A stretch of 64,000 nucleotides of DNA from Fibrobacter succinogenes (lineage in GTDB: Bacteria; Fibrobacterota; Fibrobacteria; Fibrobacterales; Fibrobacteraceae): assembly GCA_902761355.1 (NCBI GenBank), contig CACWJY010000003.1, forward strand, positions 62,001 to 126,000, read 5' to 3'. Under the pieces are notes generated by a model. That model saw nothing but the letters and a program-made list of their open reading frames with translations. It made no database searches and had not been told where the DNA came from. Within the stretch, counting starts at the first letter, position 1, and each line of letters begins with the position of its first letter. Position numbers and translations under genes: made by a program. Below are positions 58,907-64,000 of the stretch, in pieces.

Positions 58907-59728
58907 CTAAAAAGATAGAAATTCTAATGCCGGAACCCTTTCTATCAGTCCAAGGGCGGCCGCATGTTCAAAAAATAGCGAAAGGGAACGCTTGCGGTCA
59001 TCGGTAAACCGGTAGTCCAGCGACGAGTAATAGTTTTCGATGATCGACCGGGGGAGCGCCACCGGATAACGATCCAGCCACCTAGAAAGGCATGTTGACG
59101 GGTCGCGCCTAAAACGCTCGACACTTTCGCGGGTCGCCTGCAAGTAGTCCTTAAGAGTTTGTTCTAAATCCGGTTTAAGAGTCTCTTTCGATACAATCCA
59201 GGCGCCAAAGACAAACGGCACATGCTGCCAATCCTGCCAAAGGGTGCCAAGGTCATAACTGTAGGCAAAACGATGTCGCTCGTTTTCTTCGAGGGCCTGG
59301 TCGCCAATCAAAAGGCACGCATCGTCCGTCGGCTCATACGCCCCCACCCTGTATTGGGGCTCAAGACAAAAGCGCTCCTGCAGTAGTATTTTGAGCAAAT
59401 TAACCGACGTCATGCTCTGGGCCGTCAGCCTTACCAACTTACCATTCAGTTCCTCGATAGGGTATTTTGCAAACAACTTAACGGAGCGAACTTCAAAGGA
59501 GCACGAGGTGCAAATATCCGGGGCAAGCACAAAGGCACCCGGCTTTTGCGCAAAGGTGATAGACGACGCCGGCGACAGATGAATCGAACCATCCTTAAGG
59601 CCCGCACAATGTGCACTCGGAGCTCCGTCCACGAACTCTACATCGGCAAATTCGGACTCTCGTCCAAGGAAGTCGTGAAAAAACGGCGCACAGACCAAAA
59701 AAGGGATTCGTCCAACTCGTAAAGCCAT
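58907..59728 (-). CDS. mqnA: Chorismate dehydratase of the futalosine menaquinone pathway
   Basis: A 273-residue periplasmic-binding-protein-fold enzyme without signal peptide, matching MqnA (chorismate to 3-enolpyruvyl-benzoate, first step of the futalosine route). Seen: N-terminal RVGRIPFLVCAPFFHDF, the family segment SPASSITFA, CTSCSFEVRSVKLFAKYPIEEL, RLTAQSMTSVNLLKILL and ACLLIGDQAL, followed by YDLGTLWQDWQHVPFVFGAWIV. Menaquinone is used for fumarate respiration in succinate formers. ATG 59,728 has no ribosome binding site; an AT-rich TAACTTTT box ends 4 nt before it. It is a single gene, divergent from the 96-residue ORF at 59,813. Confidence 0.87.
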   Translation of the reverse strand: MALRVGRIPFLVCAPFFHDFLGRESEFADVEFVDGAPSAHCAGLKDGSIHLSPASSITFAQKPGAFVLAPDICTSCSFEVRSVKLFAKYPIEELNGKLVRLTAQSMTSVNLLKILLQERFCLEPQYRVGAYEPTDDACLLIGDQALEENERHRFAYSYDLGTLWQDWQHVPFVFGAWIVSKETLKPDLEQTLKDYLQATRESVERFRRDPSTCLSRWLDRYPVALPRSIIENYYSSLDYRFTDDRKRSLSLFFEHAAALGLIERVPALEFLSF

Positions 59729-59812
59729 GTAAAAAAGTTAATTTTTCGCCACGACCTGCAACAGGGTCCAAAATCAAATAACAGAAGAATAACCGAAAAT
59801 GGCTAAGGTATA

Positions 59813-60103
59813 ATGGCTGTATTTCACGTGAAGAAGACATCGCTCGGCGACGACCAGACTTCGCTGGTGTTCAAGGGCAAAATTGTAGAAGGGCCCATCA
59901 GCAAGGGCATGACCGTAGAGATCCCCGTCACTCAAGAGGCGGTGGTCAAGATGAAGATTTTTGATGTCGTCCTGTTTGAAAAGCAGAAGGACGAATCCAA
60001 GAAAGTAGGCCTGGTAGTGGATTTCAGAGACTTGCCCGATGACATGGAAGTCATCATGAGCCTGAACATTGCCGAAGAAGACCTCACGATTGTAAACGAG
60101 TAG
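59813..60103 (+). CDS. Small hypothetical protein, possibly a beta-barrel domain (96 aa)
   Basis: A 96-residue protein without signal peptide or membrane segment. The sequence alternates like a small beta barrel (TSLVFKGKIVEGPISKGMTVEIPV, KMKIFDVVLFEKQKDESKKVGLVVDF) and recalls domain 2 of translation GTPases such as EF-Tu, but it is too short and lacks signature residues to assign. AAGG lies 5 nt before ATG 59,813. It precedes the GH5 gene by 35 bp on the same strand and may be co-transcribed with it. No function is recognised. Confidence 0.65.
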   Translation: MAVFHVKKTSLGDDQTSLVFKGKIVEGPISKGMTVEIPVTQEAVVKMKIFDVVLFEKQKDESKKVGLVVDFRDLPDDMEVIMSLNIAEEDLTIVNE

Positions 60104-60138
60104 GGCAATAAAGCCTTTTCGCACACACGGATGATACA

Positions 60139-61212
60139 ATGATTAAAGAAAGACTGCGGGGAGTGAATTTGGGCGGATGGTTCAGTCAAGTGGACTGCAT
60201 CCAGGAAAAGGATCCCGTAGGTTTTCCGGGGATCATCCAACACATCAAGACGTTTATCGGCGAAAGCGACTTCAAGCGCATCCGCAGTGCGGGGTTCAAC
60301 CACGTACGCCTGCCGGTAGACTACTTCAATTTGTTCGAAGAAGGCTCACTCAAGCCCAAGGACGAAGTGTTCGCGCTCCTGGATAAGGCCATCAAGGAAA
60401 TCCAGGCAAACGATCTCGACGTGATTCTTGATCTGCACAAGTGCCCGGGACACGACTTTCACCTGGGTTCGTACCAGGAGCAGCCATTTTTCGTAAGCGC
60501 CGACGCCCGCAAGGATACCGCCAAGGTATGGTCCTTTATGGCCGAACGCTACAGCAACGAACCGCGCGTGATGATGGAGCTCCTGAACGAGCCCGCCGCC
60601 GCCGATTCCCTGGTTTGGGACAAAGTAAAGGACGAAATCTTCTGGGCAATCCGTAAGCATGCCCCGAAGAACACCATCGTGGTAGGCGCCAACAAGTGGA
60701 ACAGCGCACGCGAATTCAAGTACCTGACTCCGATAGACGACGACAACGCCATCTACAGTTTCCACACCTACACCCCGGTCACGTTTACGCACCAGGGTGC
60801 CGAATGGATCCGCGACCCGTTCTTTAAGATTGAACGCCCCTGGCCGGGCGACTACGCCACACCCGAACAGGGCGGCACCACGCGCCTCGACGTGGAATAC
60901 GGCAAGTGGGACAAGGCCCGCCTGCAAGAAAGCATCCAGAATGCTCTTGACTTCCGCGCGAAGTACGACCTGCCCGTCGCCTGCAACGAATTCGGCGTGT
61001 ACGTACAGGTTGCCCGCAAGTACCAGCTCGCATGGATGCGCGACTTCCTCGAAATCCTGCGCGACGCAGACGTGGGCTACAGCTACTGGAACTACAAGAA
61101 CCTGGACTTCGGTCTTGTATCCAAGGGCGAATCGCTGCACCAGAGCCTCAAGCAGTACGACAATCCGGAAAGACTCGACACCGAGCTGATGGAACTCTTG
61201 GCAAAAGGCTAG
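60139..61212 (+). CDS. GH5 cellulase/cellodextrinase without signal peptide
   Basis: A 357-residue glycoside hydrolase family 5 enzyme that cleaves beta-1,4-glucans or cello-oligosaccharides. Seen: RGVNLGGWFSQ, NHVRLPVDYFNLF, VILDLHKCPGHDF, the acid/base Glu in MMELLNEPAAADS, YSFHTYTPVTFTHQGAEW, and the nucleophile Glu in PVACNEFGVYV followed by SYWNYKNLDFGL. There is no signal peptide, so it probably acts on imported cellodextrins. Size and lack of signal fit the F. succinogenes cellodextrinase CedA as I remember it, but identity was not checked. ATG 60,139 has no clear ribosome binding site. Its stop lies in a perfect hairpin (61,209-61,227). Confidence 0.9.
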   Translation: MIKERLRGVNLGGWFSQVDCIQEKDPVGFPGIIQHIKTFIGESDFKRIRSAGFNHVRLPVDYFNLFEEGSLKPKDEVFALLDKAIKEIQANDLDVILDLHKCPGHDFHLGSYQEQPFFVSADARKDTAKVWSFMAERYSNEPRVMMELLNEPAAADSLVWDKVKDEIFWAIRKHAPKNTIVVGANKWNSAREFKYLTPIDDDNAIYSFHTYTPVTFTHQGAEWIRDPFFKIERPWPGDYATPEQGGTTRLDVEYGKWDKARLQESIQNALDFRAKYDLPVACNEFGVYVQVARKYQLAWMRDFLEILRDADVGYSYWNYKNLDFGLVSKGESLHQSLKQYDNPERLDTELMELLAKG

Positions 61213-61328
61213 CGCCGGAGGCGCTAGTAAGTTACTAGTTACTAGATACTAGTTACTAGAGAACACAGATACTAGAAATAACAAAATATGCCCGGCATAG
61301 ACCGGGCACTTCTAGTAACTAGTAACTT
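61209..61328. repeat. Cluster of short direct and inverted TACTAGTTACTAG repeats
   Basis: CTAGCGCC-GGA-GGCGCTAG hairpin (61,209-61,227); two adjacent exact copies of TACTAGTTACTAGA (61,233-61,246 and 61,247-61,260); and an 18-bp perfect inverted repeat AAGTTACTAGTTACTAGA (61,229-61,246)/TCTAGTAACTAGTAACTT (61,311-61,328) that encloses the dksA-like gene's terminator hairpin. Confidence 0.8.
61281..61308 (-). terminator. Intrinsic terminator of the DksA-like gene
   Basis: On the minus strand TGCCCGG, loop TCTATG, CCGGGCA, then TATTTTGTTATTT. A further small hairpin TACGGC-GAA-GCCGTA lies directly at the gene end (61,341-61,355). Confidence 0.7.
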
Positions 61329-61356
61329 TGAATTTGGAACTACGGCGAAGCCGTAA

Positions 61357-61827
61357 CTACTTTCCGGCGGCTTTCTTCTGCATTTCGCGGCGCTGGGCTT
61401 CGGCGAGCATGCGGGCCATTTCGAGGCGGCTGTCTTCCTTTTCCTTGCGCTTGGTTTCTTCTTTGCAGTTCACGCACTTGGTAGCAGTCGGTACCGCGAT
61501 CAAGCGAGCCTTGGGAATCAGTTCGCCGCACACCTTACAGATACCAAAGGTCCCCTTCTTGATGCGCTTGAGGGCTTCTTCCAGATACACCAGGTACTTA
61601 CCTTCGCGGGCGGCCAAAGAGAAATTGGTTTCGAGGGCATTGTAGTCGGTCGCAAGGTCTGCACTGTTGGATTCACCACCTTCGCCCGCCTGAGCCTGGT
61701 TCTTGAACGATTCCGTCTTATCAAAATCAGTCTGGGCCGTAACAATCTGCCTACGCTTTTCAATCAACATGTCCTCAAAGAACTTGAGATCTTCGTCGCT
61801 CATTTTTACAGGTTTCTTTTCAGCCAT
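61357..61827 (-). CDS. DksA/TraR-family C4 zinc-finger protein
   Basis: A 156-residue DksA/TraR-type regulator that would bind in the RNA polymerase secondary channel and modulate transcription, often with ppGpp. An N-terminal coiled coil (residues about 10-90, including ADLATDYNALETNFSLAAREGKYLVYLEEALKRI) precedes the zinc finger CKVCGELIPKARLIAVPTATKCVNCK, and a charged C-terminal helix rich in Lys/Glu/Arg follows that is longer than in E. coli DksA. The coiled-coil tip acidic residues typical of DksA (DxxDxA) are only partly matched (SADLATD). AAGGAG precedes ATG 61,827. Confidence 0.87.
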   Translation of the reverse strand: MAEKKPVKMSDEDLKFFEDMLIEKRRQIVTAQTDFDKTESFKNQAQAGEGGESNSADLATDYNALETNFSLAAREGKYLVYLEEALKRIKKGTFGICKVCGELIPKARLIAVPTATKCVNCKEETKRKEKEDSRLEMARMLAEAQRREMQKKAAGK

Positions 61828-61911
61828 GGTTTTCTCCTTGGTTGCGATTAAATTCGTTTGTACCGATAAACTGATAAATAACTTTTTTTTAGGGAAAGAG
61901 GTAAACTTTTT

Positions 61912-62829
61912 TTAAAAAATATCGATATTAATGTTCAAACCGCTCTTTTTGATATCTTCAAGCAGCCTGTCGACATCCTTCAGCAACTTGTTGAGCTCCT
62001 CGTTGAACTGGCTCCGGGAATCCATAAGAAGTCCCGCCGAGTTATCCTCCTTCAAAAGCTTGCCTAGAATTTCCTCGCTCTGCCCCTTCATCTTCTGGAC
62101 ATTCGCCAGCAGGTCGTTGATACGGTCCAAAAAACCGTCCACCTGATTCAGGGTAGCCCCGCCCTTGGCAGAAACCGCATTCAAGGTCGCCTTGGCATCT
62201 TCGAGCGAATGGTCCATGCCATTCAGGACGCCCATGGCGCCTTCTTTCCAAGAAATAAAGTTGCCCTTGACCGACTGGGTCACCACACGCCCCTTTCGAA
62301 ACACACGGTCCACACTCTTGCCTGTAGCCCCCACCGAAAGGGAGTCCACAACAGCCTTCAGGGTGTCCTTAATTTCGGAGACATCCGATATGATCGTCGA
62401 AATCTTCTTGCCGATACCGGACGTGCCGGCATCGTAGAACCCCACGAGGGTGTCACCATCGGCAACGAGCCTAGAAGAATCCCCCGACAGGATGCACATT
62501 TCGCGTTCCCCCATAAGACCCGAGTTAATGAGTCTGAAATCCGAATTCACGGGAATCACGGTAGTCGCAAGGACGCGCGCCGTCACATACACGGCATCGT
62601 CGGTGAGTTCGACCTTGGTAATCTCTCCGCAGGGAATCCCCTGGATGGCGACCAGGTTGCCCGGCGAAAGTGTTCCCACCGCCTGAAACGAAACCACAAA
62701 CGAGTACCGGTCATGATACGGGCTCGAAGGGTGAAAGAAAAACCAGGCTCCGCAACAAGAGACCGCTATCACCATAAAGACAATAAAGGGGACAACGTTC
62801 TCTTTGATAAGCCGGACAAATCTATTCAT
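61912..62829 (-). CDS. MCE/MlaD-domain membrane-anchored lipid transport protein
   Basis: A 305-residue protein with one N-terminal transmembrane helix (residues about 11-32), a single MCE domain (about 42-125; SFVVSFQAVGTLSPGNLVAIQGIPCGEI), and a long helical C-terminal region (about 140-300) expected to form a coiled coil or tunnel as in MlaD/PqiB/YebT proteins. These proteins move phospholipids between inner and outer membranes. The usual MlaE permease and MlaF ATPase are not in the window. Its ATG 62,829 overlaps the end of hprK by 8 bp, indicating translational coupling. Confidence 0.85.
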   Translation of the reverse strand: MNRFVRLIKENVVPFIVFMVIAVSCCGAWFFFHPSSPYHDRYSFVVSFQAVGTLSPGNLVAIQGIPCGEITKVELTDDAVYVTARVLATTVIPVNSDFRLINSGLMGEREMCILSGDSSRLVADGDTLVGFYDAGTSGIGKKISTIISDVSEIKDTLKAVVDSLSVGATGKSVDRVFRKGRVVTQSVKGNFISWKEGAMGVLNGMDHSLEDAKATLNAVSAKGGATLNQVDGFLDRINDLLANVQKMKGQSEEILGKLLKEDNSAGLLMDSRSQFNEELNKLLKDVDRLLEDIKKSGLNINIDIF

Positions 62830-63850
62830 AGTAAGACCAATTTTGATAGTCGAAATCTAATAAATCATCGACGAACTCGCCCTTGGCCTTGGCCTTTATC
62901 TTTTGCATTAAGGCTTCGTTAAATTCTTCTGCCACATTTTGGCCGTTATATTTCATCAAGGTGTTCATCGCGATCACCTCCGAAATCACGGTCAGGTTCT
63001 TGCCGGGCGCCACAGGAATCACGATTTTGGGGATACGGACCCCCATAATGACTTCTTCTTGCTCGTTAAGGCCCGTGCGGTCATAGGATGTATCACGCTG
63101 CCATTGCTGAAGCTCCACGATGGTCTCTATCTTCTTGACCTTGCGTATGGCATGGATACCGAACATAGAACGGATGTCCAAAATGCCCACCCCACGGATT
63201 TCCATGTGGTGCTTGATCAAGGGATCCGGACGGCCAATAATGGAACGGCCCACGTTACTGATATGAACCACGTCATCGGCCACCATGCGGTGTCCGCTTT
63301 CGACAAGGTCCAGCACACATTCAGACTTGCCTACGTTGCTGTCGCCCACGTAAAGCATGCCCACACCGTAGACGTCCACGAGGCTCCCGTGAATAATGGC
63401 ATGGGGCGCAAAGAATTCTTCGAGGATTCGCTGGGCGGCCTTGTTGAACTCATAAGTATGCAGCGTCGTCGAGAACAGCGGTATACCCAGCTTCGCGCAC
63501 ATTTCCCGGAGTTCCGGATGCGGCATCTGCGAATGCGTCACCACCCACATGGGAGCCTTGAATACAGACAAATTCTCAAAAACCCTGGCGCGGCCCTCAG
63601 GGCCGATAGATTCCAGGTAGTTCCATTCCGTATGGCCTACCACCTGTATCTGCTGCGAGCTATAAACCTTAGTATAGCCGGCCATGGCAAGGCCCGGCCG
63701 GTGAATTCCGCTTTCGGCAATCGGGGCATCCAGACAGGGTTCCTGCGAATGACAGGCCATCTGGAGATCCTTGCCGTAACGAGAAAAAAAGTCCCGCACC
63801 AGGAGACGTTCCCGGTGCAGGATCTTGATATCTTTCAATCTGTCAGCCAC
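62822..63850 (-). CDS. hprK: HPr kinase/phosphorylase
   Basis: A 342-residue bifunctional kinase/phosphorylase that phosphorylates HPr on serine in response to carbon status. It has an N-terminal HprK domain (residues about 1-140) and a C-terminal catalytic domain with P-loop GDSNVGKSE, the ADDVVHI segment and the HPrK signature MEIRGVGILDIRSMFG. The P-loop has Asn where nearly all family members have Gly (GxSGVGKSE), which may alter catalysis. The start appears to be GTG 63,850. Upstream by 11 bp is the hibernation factor gene, and downstream it overlaps the MlaD-like gene, so all three are probably one operon. Confidence 0.88.
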   Translation of the reverse strand: MADRLKDIKILHRERLLVRDFFSRYGKDLQMACHSQEPCLDAPIAESGIHRPGLAMAGYTKVYSSQQIQVVGHTEWNYLESIGPEGRARVFENLSVFKAPMWVVTHSQMPHPELREMCAKLGIPLFSTTLHTYEFNKAAQRILEEFFAPHAIIHGSLVDVYGVGMLYVGDSNVGKSECVLDLVESGHRMVADDVVHISNVGRSIIGRPDPLIKHHMEIRGVGILDIRSMFGIHAIRKVKKIETIVELQQWQRDTSYDRTGLNEQEEVIMGVRIPKIVIPVAPGKNLTVISEVIAMNTLMKYNGQNVAEEFNEALMQKIKAKAKGEFVDDLLDFDYQNWSYYE

Positions 63851-63861
63851 GATGTTACCGA

Positions 63862-64000
63862 CTATACAACTTCGGAAACCGGCTGTGCACGATGATCATT
63901 CTGCTTGTCGTTGGCCTTCTTGAGCTGTACCTTGATACGTTCAAGAGTCACGTCCACGGCCTTGCCCATGTTTTCTTCATCGGCAGAAGCGACCACCTGC
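63862..64000 (-). CDS. hpf: Ribosome hibernation-promoting factor (5' end outside window)
   Basis: The visible 46 codons at the C-terminal side read VVASADEENMGKAVDVTLERIKVQLKK and end in a hydrophilic tail with stop TAG at 63,864-63,862. The pattern (A-S-A-D-x-x-D/N-M-x-x-A-V-D-x-x-x-x-R-L/I-x-x-Q-L-x-K) is the end of the HPF/RaiA/YfiA domain that binds the 30S decoding region and stalls ribosomes in stationary phase. The next gene is hprK, an order also known from rpoN-hpf-hprK clusters. It ends right after the domain, which suggests a short-type HPF. Confidence 0.82.
   Translation of the reverse strand, partial: QVVASADEENMGKAVDVTLERIKVQLKKANDKQNDHRAQPVSEVV

Overview
The window looks like a chromosomal segment of a Fibrobacter species (phylum Fibrobacterota). 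The reasons are a FISUMP-type lipoprotein (Fibrobacter succinogenes major paralogous domain), many lipoproteins with Ser/Asp-rich linkers, several cellulose and hemicellulose hydrolases (GH30, two GH9, GH5), a PorV/PorQ-like outer-membrane protein, MqnA of the futalosine menaquinone route, and the succinate-related genes oadB and a CoA transferase. No transposase, integrase, CRISPR array or plasmid gene was seen. The gene content is mostly housekeeping mixed with lineage-specific surface and secreted proteins.

Layout. 1-6 kb: a GH30 glycosidase running off the left edge, glutathione peroxidase with an OhrR-type repressor, an AlkD-like DNA glycosylase, a BASS-family symporter and a Trk/Ktr potassium uptake pair, of which trkA has a one-base frameshift near its end. 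6-16 kb: glmM, two paralogous membrane GGDEF proteins, a LysR regulator, a FISUMP lipoprotein, an AspT-type transporter, a 91-bp tandem repeat and two related Cys-rich lipoproteins. 15-29 kb: prs, a phosphohexomutase, the PorV-like protein, a sigma-54 activator, a GT2 glycosyltransferase, a PBP4-DUF1460 fusion, a membrane-anchored solute-binding protein, aroA, an acyl-ACP thioesterase, a ComEC-type metallohydrolase and a degenerate-looking tRNA-His. 29-36 kb: an iron-containing alcohol dehydrogenase and a sulfur amino-acid region (metY; then a metB/mccB-like plus cysK-like operon). 35.7-45 kb: a sodium-pump decarboxylase operon, three tandem histidine-phosphatase lipoproteins and a CoA transferase. 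45-64 kb: a structured intergenic element, an OmpA protein with 12 thrombospondin type 3 repeats, a MacB-like ABC pair, two tandem GH9 cellulases, an eda-type aldolase, a response-regulator diguanylate cyclase, mqnA, a GH5 cellulase/cellodextrinase, a DksA-like protein, and an hpf-hprK-mlaD-like cluster running off the right edge.

The strongest candidate for an undescribed system is the leader of the metB/mccB-cysK operon (35,395-35,579, minus strand). A TTGACA-N17-TATATT promoter is followed by a short ORF with a Shine-Dalgarno sequence that carries four consecutive Cys codons and a fifth nearby. An intrinsic terminator comes next, and the 5' arm of that terminator can instead pair with the part of the leader ORF just after the Cys codons. 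This is the architecture expected of ribosome-mediated cysteine attenuation.

Other points worth checking are a recurrent TAnATTTG-like box only 4-7 nt from start codons that lack a ribosome binding site (probable leaderless mRNAs), a ribosome-binding-site-sequestering hairpin before the sigma-54 activator, the structured leader of metY, the multibranched 45.7-kb element, the triple phosphatase cluster with a 16-fold hexapeptide repeat, and the PBP4-DUF1460 fusion.
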